Origin: Phormidium tenue FACHB-1050
GTDB lineage: Bacteria; Cyanobacteriota; Cyanobacteriia; Pseudanabaenales; Pseudanabaenaceae
DNA length: 51,105 nucleotides
Assembly (NCBI RefSeq): GCF_014696925.1
Contig: NZ_JACJQY010000042.1
Coordinates: 1-51,105, forward strand
Direction: 5' to 3'
The translations under genes were made by a program, and so were the position numbers. How positions within the stretch are numbered: the stretch's first letter is position 1; the number at the start of each line of letters is the position of its first letter. A model generated the notes under the pieces. It was not told where the DNA came from. It did no database searches and saw only the letters and a program-made list of their open reading frames with translations. Below are positions 16,843 to 24,656 of the stretch, piece by piece.

Positions 16843-18153
16843 TTAAGCGGCAATTTGCGACAATACAGCCCGAGTCGCGGCTAATGTCGCTTCCACGTCA
16901 CCATCAGTATGGGCAAGGGATGTAAAACCAGCCTCAAACTGCGAAGGCGCAAGATAAACACCATGCTCTAACATGCCACGATGGAATTTAGCAAACTTAG
17001 CTGTATCGCTAGTTTTGGCATCTTCATAGTCATAAACTTGTTGACTAGTAAAAAACATCCCAAACATCGCCCCAACAATATTACCCGTGGCAGCATGTCC
17101 AGTTTCATGGGCGATCGCCAACATACCTTCAGCTAATTTCTTGGTAATCTGTTCGAGATATTCGTAAGAACCAGCCCGTTTGAGAATTTCCATCGTTTTG
17201 ATCCCTGCGGTCATCGCCAAAGGATTACCCGACAATGTTCCAGCCTGATACATTGGACCAGCAGGAGCAACCATCGACATAATATCTTTGCGCCCACCAT
17301 AAGCTCCTACAGGCAAACCACCACCGATGACCTTGCCCATAGTGGTTAAGTCAGGAGTAACACCAAAACGAGCCTGTGCGCCACCGTAGGAAAGACGGAA
17401 TCCTGTCATCACTTCATCGAATACTAACAAAGCTCCATTTGCCTGACAAAGATCTTTTAAGCCTTGTAAAAATCCGTCTTTAGGCACAATACAGCCAGCG
17501 TTACCAACTACTGGTTCAATAATTACGCCAGAGATTTGATCAGGGTTTTCGGCAAATAATGCTTTGACTGCTTCAAGATCGTTATAGGGAGCAGTGAGGG
17601 TATTCGCTGTCGTGGATTTAGGCACACCAGGGGAATCGGGCAAGCCGAGAGTTGCCACGCCCGAACCAGCCTTAACCAAGAACATATCCGCGTGACCGTG
17701 ATAGCAGCCTTCAAATTTAATGATTTTGTCCCGACCTGTAAACGCTCTCATCAAGCGCAATACAGACATACAGGCTTCTGTACCAGAGTTCACAAAGCGC
17801 ACCATTTCTACACTAGGCACGGCATCGATGACCATTTCGGCGAGTTGGTTTTCAAGAACGCAGGGAGCGCCGAAACTTGTACCTTTTTCGAGGGCTTTAT
17901 GTAGTGCTTCGATGACTTCGGGATGGGAATGTCCCACGATCGCAGGACCCCATGAGCCGATGTAATCAATGTATTTATTGCCATCAATGTCCCACGCATA
18001 AGCTCCATTGACACGATCAAACACGATTGGTTCACCACCAACTGATTTAAAGGCTCGAACGGGAGAGCTTACACCGCCAGGCATTAGCTCCTTGGCTTTA
18101 GCAAAAATTTCTTGAGATGCTGTTGTTTTAAAGGTAGATAAATTCGCAATCAT
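16843..18153 (-). CDS. hemL: Glutamate-1-semialdehyde 2,1-aminomutase
   Basis: A PLP enzyme of 436 residues that makes 5-aminolevulinate from glutamate-1-semialdehyde, the C5-pathway step feeding heme, chlorophyll and bilins. Visible landmarks: [13 protein letters not shown] (67-79), [10 protein letters not shown] (121-130), DEVMTGFRL (246-254, with the PLP-ring Asp) and [10 protein letters not shown], with the Schiff-base Lys near 274. Length and the conserved MFGMFFT region near the C-terminal third are standard. It is monocistronic here. Confidence 0.97.
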   Translation of the reverse strand: MIANLSTFKTTASQEIFAKAKELMPGGVSSPVRAFKSVGGEPIVFDRVNGAYAWDIDGNKYIDYIGSWGPAIVGHSHPEVIEALHKALEKGTSFGAPCVLENQLAEMVIDAVPSVEMVRFVNSGTEACMSVLRLMRAFTGRDKIIKFEGCYHGHADMFLVKAGSGVATLGLPDSPGVPKSTTANTLTAPYNDLEAVKALFAENPDQISGVIIEPVVGNAGCIVPKDGFLQGLKDLCQANGALLVFDEVMTGFRLSYGGAQARFGVTPDLTTMGKVIGGGLPVGAYGGRKDIMSMVAPAGPMYQAGTLSGNPLAMTAGIKTMEILKRAGSYEYLEQITKKLAEGMLAIAHETGHAATGNIVGAMFGMFFTSQQVYDYEDAKTSDTAKFAKFHRGMLEHGVYLAPSQFEAGFTSLAHTDGDVEATLAATRAVLSQIAA

Positions 18154-18574
18154 TTTTTAACAAAGATTTTTAGGGTTTGTGAGTCTCTATAGAATCAATT
18201 TAACTCAGCAACGATCCAAGCGTCACAGAAATCAAATAGAAAGTTGCATTGGTACGGAGAAATTTTTGAACGCGCCACGAAGCTGTGCTTTCAAAAATTT
18301 CTCTGGCTTCTTATTCAGCACAAAGCGCCGCACATGATTTTTTTGTTTAAAATTTCTTAAATAAAAATGATTATAGATTGTTTTGTCGCAATAATACTTA
18401 AAATTTTTGCATTTATGAAAAAGCATTCGATCTTTCGTATATGATGCAATTAGATAGGGGTGAATCATGTTAACGATATTTATAAAGTTCATATTCTTCA
18501 TAAACCTGTAAAGGTATCCGTTAACTCTAACTAAGCACCTATCAAACTTAAATAACTGAGATTTGATCGATCCA
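18154..18574. other. 421-base intergenic region between hemL and a response-regulator gene
   Basis: An AT-rich divergent promoter region. It holds an imperfect palindrome (18257-18303: GAGAAATTTTTGAA ... TTCAAAAATTTCTC) with degenerate GGCGC-like core and a nearby CAGCACAAAGCGCCGC remnant, suggesting a decayed copy of the window's hairpin family. The minus-strand ORF across it has atypical composition and is not accepted. Confidence 0.65.
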
Positions 18575-19252
18575 ATGAGAATTCTCCTAGTAGAAGATGA
18601 TGCTAACTTAGCTGACACGTTAGCCGAAGTGTTAACAAGTCAACATTGTGTTGTAGATATTGCGAGAGACGGTGAAGAAGGCTGGGAAAAATCTCAAGCC
18701 GACGATTATAACCTGATCTTGCTAGATGTCATGCTACCAAAGCTGGATGGAATTAACCTATGTCGTCGTTTACGGGCGCATGGCAATAACATCCCAATTT
18801 TGATGGTGACTGCGCTGGATATGAGTTCTGACAAGGTTCAGGGGCTAGATGCTGGTGCTGACGATTATCTCGTCAAACCGATTGATCCACCTGAGTTGAT
18901 GGCTCGTATTCGCGCCTTGTCGCGCCGCGCTCAGATTGCAGAACCCACAGTTTTGCGTTGGGGGGAACTGCAACTCGATCCTGGTATGCATGAGGTTTCT
19001 TATGCAGGACAATCTGTGCATTTGACTCCGAAAGAGTACAACATCCTAGAGTTGTTGCTCCATCATGGTCGTCAAGTCCTAAAGCGGATCACCATTGTGG
19101 AACATGTGTGGTCGCTTACTGATCCACCCAGAGAAGATACGATCAATGCCACAATCAAGAGTCTGCGGAACAAGTTGAAGGGTGCTGCTGCGCCTCACAA
19201 TTTGATCGAGACGATTCACGGTGTTGGCTATCGTTTGAGCCAACTCTCATAA
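18575..19252 (+). CDS. OmpR-family response regulator (orphan)
   Basis: 225 residues from the ATG at 18575; a TTG at 18563 would add four. Receiver domain 1-115: acidic pocket EDD (7-9), phosphoacceptor Asp51 in LILLDVMLP and Lys101 in DDYLVKPIDPPEL. The C-terminal winged helix (about 130-225) has LTPKEYNILELLLHHGRQVL and the recognition-helix region DTINATIKSLRNKL. It should bind DNA as a phosphorylation-dependent dimer. No histidine kinase gene is adjacent. Its target genes cannot be inferred from the window. Confidence 0.95.
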   Translation: MRILLVEDDANLADTLAEVLTSQHCVVDIARDGEEGWEKSQADDYNLILLDVMLPKLDGINLCRRLRAHGNNIPILMVTALDMSSDKVQGLDAGADDYLVKPIDPPELMARIRALSRRAQIAEPTVLRWGELQLDPGMHEVSYAGQSVHLTPKEYNILELLLHHGRQVLKRITIVEHVWSLTDPPREDTINATIKSLRNKLKGAAAPHNLIETIHGVGYRLSQLS

Positions 19253-19258
19253 ATAAAG

Positions 19259-19303
19259 TAAATAAAGAAAAAGGAGTGCTTTGCACTCCTTTTTCTTTAT
19301 TTA
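19259..19303. terminator. Bidirectional palindrome between response regulator and narM
   Basis: Perfect 21-base arms TAAATAAAGAAAAAGGAGTGC around TTT. The right arm contains the narM stop (19297-19299) and its preceding AAA codon. Confidence 0.92.
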
Positions 19304-19752
19304 GTAAGTCCAAATTCTTGCAAGGCAGGTAAGAAATTATTGTTTTCGTGGTCGGATGTACTGAGCTTAATTAGGGCAAAACGTTGCAGTGGGCTGATGT
19401 TTTGCCATTGGGTTAGGGCGATCGCTATGTTTAATTCCTGCGCGTGCTGCAAAACGCTGAGGGGAATCACGTTGGTTTGCATCCATGCAGGATCTTGTTC
19501 AATGAGCAAATCACTAGGATATATGTTGAAATTTTGAAAAACTTGCGATCGCAGATGTTCTCTATATTCTTTGATTTCTTTGCTAGTAGTACAGGGCAAA
19601 TCAATTAGTTTTTGGCGCTGTATGGTGGAAAAACTTAGCCAATGTTGCAGTTTGAGTTTAATGCCACAGGTGTCTAGCTTGTAGCGTACTTGCATAGGAA
19701 TACAGCGCAAGGTAGCTACGAAATCGGCTTCAAACTGAAAAAATTGCAACAT
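19297..19752 (-). CDS. narM: Nitrate reductase-associated protein NarM-like
   Basis: A 151-residue protein beginning MLQFFQFEADFVATLRCIPM, then QVRYKLDTCGIKLKLQHW. This N-terminal block is the signature of the nitrate-reductase-associated family that in cyanobacteria is needed for active assimilatory nitrate reductase. Cys residues at about 17 and 30 are conserved-looking. No nir or nar gene is in the window, so the gene has left its usual partners or acts in trans. It begins 48 bases after the MutS2 stop in the same direction, and its last codons are inside a palindrome. Confidence 0.85.
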   Translation of the reverse strand: MLQFFQFEADFVATLRCIPMQVRYKLDTCGIKLKLQHWLSFSTIQRQKLIDLPCTTSKEIKEYREHLRSQVFQNFNIYPSDLLIEQDPAWMQTNVIPLSVLQHAQELNIAIALTQWQNISPLQRFALIKLSTSDHENNNFLPALQEFGLTK

Positions 19753-19761
19753 AACAAAAAC

Positions 19762-19802
19762 CCCAAAGACTAAAAGCGGCGCAAAGCACAGCTTTTACTT
19801 TA
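19762..19802. repeat. Imperfect palindrome at the mutS2 3' end
   Basis: GACTAAAAGCGGCGC and GCACAGCTTTTACTTTA-type arms around AAA. The right arm runs to the mutS2 stop (19800-19802). Confidence 0.75.
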
Positions 19803-21848
19803 GACTTTTTCGGTGTCTGAGATATTTACAGTTAGCTTCATAGTTCCTAACCTTACAGAAAATTCACCTGAACTATTTGGAACTGTCAAAACTTGAGCAA
19901 TTTTGCCAAATTTAGGAATGCGAACGCGATCGCCAATTTTTAACTGCACCTCAACTTTTTCTTCAGGCTTTACTGGGACATGGCGCTTGGTGAGTTCTTC
20001 GATTCTCTGCTCAGTACGTTGCACATCTGCAACTAGCTGTTCACCCAATTGTTCACCTTTTTGCAATTTGCGAATCACGCGACCGACTTCCTTTTGGGCT
20101 TGGGCGATCGCTGCATTTACCTCCTTTTCTTGGCGTTCACGTAGTTCTTTAGCCTGCGATCGCATTAGTTCGGCACGATCCAAAATTTCTTTATGTAGGC
20201 GTTCTGTTTCAGCGAGTAAATGCGCGGCTGCTTCAGTTTTTTGAGTTTGTTCACGGCGTTGGGCTTCCAGTTCGGCGATTACGTCATTCATTTCCGCAGA
20301 ACCAACGCCGACACGCACTTGAGCAGCTTCGAGAATATCCTGTGGCAAACCTAACCGACCTGCGATCGCAAGGGCATTAGAGCGCCCAGGGATACCCCAC
20401 AACAAGCGATAGGTGGGTGCAAGGGATGCATCATCAAACTCTACGGAAGCATTTTCAAATTTAGGATTTTGGTATTTCAGAGCCTTGAGTTCGCCGAAGT
20501 GAGTTGTGGCGATCGCAAGTCTTGTATGTTCACCCAGATATTCCAATAAAGCCGTAGCGATCGCGCTGCCCTCAGATGGATCAGTACCTGCTCCCACTTC
20601 ATCTAATAGCACCAAAGATTGAGAGGAAAGCGAGTCTAGAATTCGACCAATGCGGCGAATATGCCCCGAAAAAGTCGATAGATTTTGCTGCAATGACTGC
20701 TCATCACCAATATCGGCAAGTACAAGATCAAACCAAGGCATTTCTACAGGTTCTTTGGCGGGAATGAACATCCCTGCCTTTGCCATCAGAGCTGCCAAGC
20801 CAAAAGTTTTTAAAGTTGCGGTTTTGCCGCCTGTATTGGGTCCTGTTATGACAACTACGGAGATCTGCGGTGAAATCAACACATCCACAGGCACAACTTC
20901 GCGACCTTCCTCGTTTTGTTGTTGCCATACCAGTAATGGGTGACGCAACTGACGCAAGACGATCGCCTCACTCTCCAGAAAATGTGGTGGATTCGCTCCT
21001 AGCCAATAGCCATACCGCGCCCGCGCTACGGCTAGATCAATCTTGGTAACGATAATTAGCAATCTTTGCAAATCTTCCGCGATCGCTGTAATCTTGGCAC
21101 TCAGTTCCGCCAAAATAATCTCGATTTGGGCTTGCTCCATTTTTAACAGTTGTCGCAAGCGATTATTGGACTGCACAATCGAGTTTGGCTCTACAAACAG
21201 CGTCATCCCTGTGCTAGAAGTATCATGAATTACCCCAGGGACGCGATCTCGTTGGGGCGACTTTACCGATAAAACATAGCGATCGCTCCGTTGGGTAATA
21301 ATCTGCTCCTGCAAAGAGCTAGCATTACGCTGCATGATATTTTGCAGCTTGGTAATAATCTGATCGCGCACTGAGGTTAACTCATGGCGAATTTCCCCTA
21401 ACCGCACCGAAGCTCGATCTAAAACATTTCCACCTTCATCAATACAGCGATATATTTCCTGCTCAACATCAGGATAAGTCCGCAATTCGCTAGCAAGTAT
21501 TTGTAAATTTGGGCAGTAATCAGCATTGTCTAACTGACGGCGCAAGTTTCGCGCTCCTGCCAAAGTCGTCGCGATCGCCCAAAGCTCAGCAGCCGACAAA
21601 ATCCCCTGTTTCTCTGCTCGAAATACTGCTTCCGTAATATTTTGAATCCCATCTAGAGATACGCCTGCACTTCTCTCTTCAAGGGCATAGGCTTCTTTAG
21701 TTTGGGTGAGTAACTCTAATGTGTCTTCATAGCGATCGGGTATTGGTAAATGTGCCGATGCGATCGCCCCCAGCTTTGTCGTTGTAAATGTTGATAAATG
21801 CTGACATAAACGATTCCATTCCAACAGATCCAACGTCTCAGCTTGCAT
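19800..21848 (-). CDS. mutS2: MutS2 family protein lacking the Smr domain
   Basis: 682 residues. It has the MutS2 core and clamp (1-300), ATPase with Walker A GPNTGGKT near 340, Walker B LVLLDEVGAGTDPSEG near 415 and the H-loop ATTHFGELK. A long coiled coil (about 510-620, AQRREQTQKTEAAAHLL...) and the KOW-like unit (IGDRVRIPKFGKIAQVL ... VRLGTMKLTV) follow. The family normally continues for another 100 or so residues into a C-terminal Smr nuclease domain (about 780-820 in total). Here translation stops right after the KOW unit, at a palindrome. It is probably involved in recombination control or ribosome rescue, with altered nuclease function. Confidence 0.92.
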   Translation of the reverse strand: MQAETLDLLEWNRLCQHLSTFTTTKLGAIASAHLPIPDRYEDTLELLTQTKEAYALEERSAGVSLDGIQNITEAVFRAEKQGILSAAELWAIATTLAGARNLRRQLDNADYCPNLQILASELRTYPDVEQEIYRCIDEGGNVLDRASVRLGEIRHELTSVRDQIITKLQNIMQRNASSLQEQIITQRSDRYVLSVKSPQRDRVPGVIHDTSSTGMTLFVEPNSIVQSNNRLRQLLKMEQAQIEIILAELSAKITAIAEDLQRLLIIVTKIDLAVARARYGYWLGANPPHFLESEAIVLRQLRHPLLVWQQQNEEGREVVPVDVLISPQISVVVITGPNTGGKTATLKTFGLAALMAKAGMFIPAKEPVEMPWFDLVLADIGDEQSLQQNLSTFSGHIRRIGRILDSLSSQSLVLLDEVGAGTDPSEGSAIATALLEYLGEHTRLAIATTHFGELKALKYQNPKFENASVEFDDASLAPTYRLLWGIPGRSNALAIAGRLGLPQDILEAAQVRVGVGSAEMNDVIAELEAQRREQTQKTEAAAHLLAETERLHKEILDRAELMRSQAKELRERQEKEVNAAIAQAQKEVGRVIRKLQKGEQLGEQLVADVQRTEQRIEELTKRHVPVKPEEKVEVQLKIGDRVRIPKFGKIAQVLTVPNSSGEFSVRLGTMKLTVNISDTEKV

Positions 21849-21873
21849 GACACCTCAAAATAGCTTTTTACTC

Positions 21874-21908
21874 ATCAAGAGAAGTCAGCAGCGCTGACTT
21901 CTCTTGAT
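21874..21908. repeat. Palindrome upstream of mutS2
   Basis: 16-base arms ATCAAGAGAAGTCAGC around AGC, 26 bases from the mutS2 ATG on the side of its promoter. Confidence 0.85.
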
Positions 21909-21935
21909 CATACTTTTCTATTGTGCCAAAAAATT

Positions 21936-21967
21936 AAAGAACAAGGGGCTTAAGCCCCTTGTTCTTT
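21936..21967 (-). terminator. Terminator of the toxin-antitoxin operon
   Basis: Perfect palindrome AAAGAACAAGGGGCTT/AAGCCCCTTGTTCTTT. Its core ACAAGGGGCTTAAGCCCCTTGT is repeated at 37241-37263. Confidence 0.88.
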
Positions 21968-21988
21968 ATAAAGGTAAAGATTTATTTG

Positions 21989-22243
21989 TTAATAAGCATC
22001 CTTACGATGACAGCAACTTAGCAAAAGAATTATTAACTCTTGATCTTTAATTTCGTAAATAACACGGTAATCATTTACCCGAATGCGATATGTATTTTCA
22101 TACCCCTTGAGTTTTTTAACTCCGTTTGGACGAGGGTTTTCAGCCAAAAGCTGAATAGCAGTGATAATTCGACTTTGAAATAATTTTGGAAAAACGCTCA
22201 GTTGTTTCTGGACAGGCTGCGGAATAATAACTTGGTAGCTCAT
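21989..22243 (-). CDS. RelE/ParE-type toxin
   Basis: An 84-residue basic protein with the family's N-terminal helix (VQKQLSVFPKLFQSRIITAI), GVKKLKGYENTYRIRVNDYR and the strand VIYEIKDQELIILLLSCCHR. This matches RelE-like mRNA interferases (GxxKLKG...YRIRxxDYRVIYEI). The C-terminal HRKDAY replaces the usual HRRDVY. The ATG overlaps the antitoxin stop by ATGA, so the two are translationally coupled. The likely target is ribosome-bound mRNA, by family. Confidence 0.9.
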   Translation of the reverse strand: MSYQVIIPQPVQKQLSVFPKLFQSRIITAIQLLAENPRPNGVKKLKGYENTYRIRVNDYRVIYEIKDQELIILLLSCCHRKDAY

Positions 22244-22467
22244 ACCTGACCGACTAGATACTCATCAAGCGTAAGATAATCTCCAGATGTAAAAGCTTGC
22301 TTTGAAGCAATAATAATTTCTTGCTCTTCTATAGAAATTTCATTGTCTTCAGAAATTTTCTTGTCTTCATAACGATTTCTGACAAACAGAAGAAAATCCA
22401 ATAGATTATCCAGCAGTATATCGGGGGTTTTTTCGATTTCTTGAATAAGCTTTTCTTTCGTAGTCAT
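22240..22467 (-). CDS. Antitoxin of the RelE-type pair
   Basis: A 75-residue acidic protein upstream of the toxin, with an N-terminal helical segment (KEKLIQEIEKTPDILLDNLLDFLLFVR) and an extended C-terminus ending FTSGDYLTLDEYLVGQV, typical of the DUF2281-like antitoxins that wrap the toxin. The DNA-binding part would autoregulate the operon from a promoter between 22468 and 22500. Annotation rests mainly on position, size and the toxin partner. Confidence 0.82.
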   Translation of the reverse strand: MTTKEKLIQEIEKTPDILLDNLLDFLLFVRNRYEDKKISEDNEISIEEQEIIIASKQAFTSGDYLTLDEYLVGQV

Positions 22468-22502
22468 AGCTTGGACTGTTTTCTCTAAATCATAGCAAAT
22501 AC

Positions 22503-22536
22503 AAAAAAGGGGAGCGCATCGCGCTCCCCTTTTTTA
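22503..22536. terminator. Hairpin between the antitoxin gene and the 22539 gene
   Basis: AAAAAAGGGGAGCGC and GCGCTCCCCTTTTTT around an ATC loop; a symmetrical terminator for the minus-strand gene at 22539. Confidence 0.9.
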
Positions 22537-22538
22537 AA

Positions 22539-22754
22539 TTACAAGCGAGAAGCTAATCTCTCAAAATCAGCTTGAGTACTTGATAGCATTCTGCTGCGGC
22601 TGTCTTGAGCGCGATCGCCACTTAAATTTGGGACGAGGTTACGGGCTTGCAGTGCCATGTGTAACTGTAAATGTGCGACATATTCACTCAGATCGCCTTG
22701 CACATCAATTTGCTTGAACGCTACAGATTTATTAGTCACCGCATTACCTCTCAT
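22539..22754 (-). CDS. Small protein of unknown function
   Basis: A 71-residue protein with an ATG at 22754. The sequence has a helical core (LSEYVAHLQLHMALQARNLV) followed by a polar, arginine-rich C-terminus (GDRAQDSRSRMLSSTQADFERL). No signal peptide or membrane segment. The codon use resembles flanking genes, a HIP1 site is present, and a dedicated terminator follows. I do not recognise the family. It may be one of the small conserved cyanobacterial proteins. Confidence 0.6.
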   Translation of the reverse strand: MRGNAVTNKSVAFKQIDVQGDLSEYVAHLQLHMALQARNLVPNLSGDRAQDSRSRMLSSTQADFERLASRL

Positions 22755-22916
22755 TTGATTATGTGAATGTAAACTAAATGTAAATTTTTAAGACCAATCT
22801 TTCGTTTTGTTTAGATTAAGACAAGTCTTTTCTATAACTTTCGATATAGAACTTATCATACAGGCGATCTCGGTAGATGTGTCTAGATACGAAGCGTAAT
22901 CTTTTGAAGCAATACT

Positions 22917-23062
22917 TAATAATTGCTGGGTGCAGGGCGAAGCCCTGCACCCAGCAATTATTATAAAAATCGGTTTTTTGAAAGCCCGCCTTTGGCGGGC
23001 TTTCAAAAAACCGATTTTGGTGTTTCCAGCGCCTTCGGCGCTGGAAACACCAAAATCGGTTT
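22917..23062. repeat. Cluster of three palindromes with shared arm sequence
   Basis: H1 22917-22963 (22-base perfect arms, GAA loop). H2 22966-23018 (25-base perfect arms, TTT loop). H3 23008-23062 (perfect, TTC loop). H2 and H3 share the segment AAACCGATTTT (23008-23018), which can pair with either neighbour. The cluster lies in a 364-base gap upstream of the 22539 gene and downstream of the hydrolase gene. The ORF that runs through it is rejected. Confidence 0.92.
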
Positions 23063-23118
23063 CATAATGAGAATTGCTGCCCTGTACCATTAATCCTTGA
23101 CTAGGAAAGGAGTAAAGT

Positions 23119-24057
23119 CTACAGCTTAAAAAAGCTGCGAATAGAATTTAGATATAGCGGCTCATTGGTAGAGGCATTATTGTTATGTCCGCCATTGGGG
23201 ATAAGCACAATTTGTTTTCTGGTTGGAGTTGCCTCATATAAGCTTTGAGACATGACCGCAGGAATCAGATCATCCGCAGTACCGTGGATATAAAGGACAG
23301 GTACAGAAAGCGATCGCACCTTAGCGATCGAATCAAAACGTTGATGAATTAATAAATCTATGGGGAAAACTCGATATTTAGGATCGAGTTGAGCCATATC
23401 ACTCATGGATGTAAACGAAGCATCAATAATCAATCCCATAGCTTTAGGTTGTTTAAGCCCCAGATCGATCGCGATCGCCCCACCTAACGAATGTCCATAG
23501 ATCATAATTTGACTTGGCTGATAGCCTTTTTGGATTAAATAATCCCAAGCTGTTTGAGCATCTGTATAAACCGATGATTCACTAGGAAATCCACCTTCAC
23601 TTCTGCCATAGCCCCGATAATCAATCAATAATACTGAGAAGCCCATTCGCATTAAGCGATTGGCATGTTTAGCATTAGCACTAATGTTTTTCCCCTTGCC
23701 ATGCAAATACAAAATTACTTGGCGATCGCTTAAATTTGCTTTTTCTTCCTGTTTGGTATTAGGTAACCACCAACCATGAACATTTTCACTCGTACCATCA
23801 GCATTCTTAACTGGAATTAAGACATCCTCATACTTAGCATTAAATTTAGCGGGAGTAGTTGTAATTTCCTTTTCTGGCGAAAAAATCAGCTTCGTTTGTC
23901 CAAACCATAATCCTGCACAAACTGAACCATAAAAACTGGCGATCGTAATTCCTGCAATCGACACAGGACGCAACCAACGCTTGGGCGATCGCTTCCCACT
24001 TTGAGCAGATTTCAATGATTCTAGCGATGATTCAGTTATTGAATTTTTAGATTCCAT
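23119..24057 (-). CDS. Membrane-anchored alpha/beta hydrolase
   Basis: 312 residues. An N-terminal polar segment, one membrane helix (about 32-52), then an alpha/beta hydrolase fold: oxyanion-region ILYLHGKGKN (115-124), YRGYGRSEG (148-156), nucleophile elbow GHSLGGA with Ser190, catalytic Asp in HGTADDLIP near 265 and His in NGGHNN near 293. The closest resemblance is to the BEM46/ABHD12-13-like serine hydrolases. The substrate is unknown. It stands alone with tRNA-Leu diverging upstream. Confidence 0.85.
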   Translation of the reverse strand: MESKNSITESSLESLKSAQSGKRSPKRWLRPVSIAGITIASFYGSVCAGLWFGQTKLIFSPEKEITTTPAKFNAKYEDVLIPVKNADGTSENVHGWWLPNTKQEEKANLSDRQVILYLHGKGKNISANAKHANRLMRMGFSVLLIDYRGYGRSEGGFPSESSVYTDAQTAWDYLIQKGYQPSQIMIYGHSLGGAIAIDLGLKQPKAMGLIIDASFTSMSDMAQLDPKYRVFPIDLLIHQRFDSIAKVRSLSVPVLYIHGTADDLIPAVMSQSLYEATPTRKQIVLIPNGGHNNNASTNEPLYLNSIRSFFKL

Positions 24058-24245
24058 AGTGTCAGTGAAGGTATTTGTAAAATTTCAGGTTAAGTAGCTG
24101 AGCATAATTAAAAACCAGATTTCAAACCTGTGGCGATCGCGGCGCGTGCGCTACAGGTTTTTGGATTTTATCTTTAGAAAGCCCAAAAAGGATGTTGCAA
24201 ATATGCACCACTGCTGTAATATAGTTAAGCACTAAAAAAGCAATT

Positions 24246-24326
24246 GCGGTCATGGTGGAATGGTAGACACGCCATCTTGAGGTGGTGGTGGCGAAAGCTG
24301 TGAGAGTTCGAGTCTCTCTGACCGCA
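24246..24326 (+). tRNA. trnL-GAG: tRNA-Leu (anticodon GAG)
   Basis: 81 bases. Acceptor GCGGTCA pairs with TGACCGC, and the discriminator is A. The D-arm is followed by anticodon stem CCATC/GGTGG with loop TTGAGGT (GAG, reading CUC/CUU). The variable arm TGGCGAAAGCTGT has the class II size, and the T-arm has GAGAG-TTCGAGT-CTCTC. CCA is not encoded. The 3' acceptor strand and discriminator also form the outer part of a long palindrome that follows directly. Confidence 0.96.
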
Positions 24327-24378
24327 TAAAAGAAAAAGGAGAGCGCAAAGCGCTCTCCTTTTTCTTTTATGCGGTCAG
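24318..24378. terminator. Palindrome overlapping the tRNA-Leu 3' end
   Basis: Perfect 29-base arms: CTGACCGCATAAAAGAAAAA... (24318-24346) and its complement (24350-24378) around AAA, with GCGC at the apex. The left arm includes the last nine bases of tRNA-Leu. Confidence 0.95.
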
Positions 24379-24441
24379 GATTGAGACTGTTCTGAGATTG
24401 TAGTAGCCTTGAGTCTTAGTATCTAGACGGTTCTAAAATCC

Positions 24442-24621
24442 ATGTCTCGCCAAGTTAATTGTCAAGAAGAATGCACCAATGGCTGTGTCCTCGGGGATAA
24501 ATGCCCACATTTAGAATATTTAGCTAAAGCTCGTAAGCTTTTAGCTGAAACCTCAATTGATAAGTTGATTGAAATTTCTGACTCCCGTTTTCTGCCTCCA
24601 GATGCTCCTATCAATAAATAA
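24442..24621 (+). CDS. Small Cys-rich protein, function unknown
   Basis: A 59-codon gene below usual size cut-offs. MSRQVNCQEECTNGCVLGDK then CPHLEYLAKARKLL. Four cysteines at 7, 11, 15 and 21 (C-x3-C-x3-C-x5-C) suggest a metal or Fe-S site at the N-terminus, followed by two helices. It is convergent with mazG and shares a symmetrical palindrome with it. The regular Cys spacing, the ATG start and its own slot between a tRNA and mazG support it as real. The ligand and role are unknown. Confidence 0.75.
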   Translation: MSRQVNCQEECTNGCVLGDKCPHLEYLAKARKLLAETSIDKLIEISDSRFLPPDAPINK

Positions 24622-24656
24622 AGTAAAGACTCGCAAAGCGAGTCTTTACTTTATTT
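24616..24656. terminator. Symmetrical palindrome containing two stop codons
   Basis: Perfect 19-base arms AAATAAAGTAAAGACTCGC around AAA. The left arm begins with AAA TAA, the last Lys codon and stop of the 24442 gene. The right arm ends with the same AAA TAA of mazG on the other strand. Confidence 0.95.

Noticed and set aside
18232-18618. 128-codon ORF on the minus strand upstream of the response regulator
   Set aside because: It overlaps the regulator's start, crosses a decayed palindrome, has Lys/Asn/Phe/Tyr-rich AT-driven composition and no recognisable domain.
22917-23062. CRISPR-like array
   Set aside because: The repeats are palindromes with different arms, not identical direct repeats with spacers; no cas genes are present.
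22788-23090. 100-codon ORF on the minus strand
   Set aside because: It is created by reading through the three-hairpin cluster; the palindromes explain the lack of stops.
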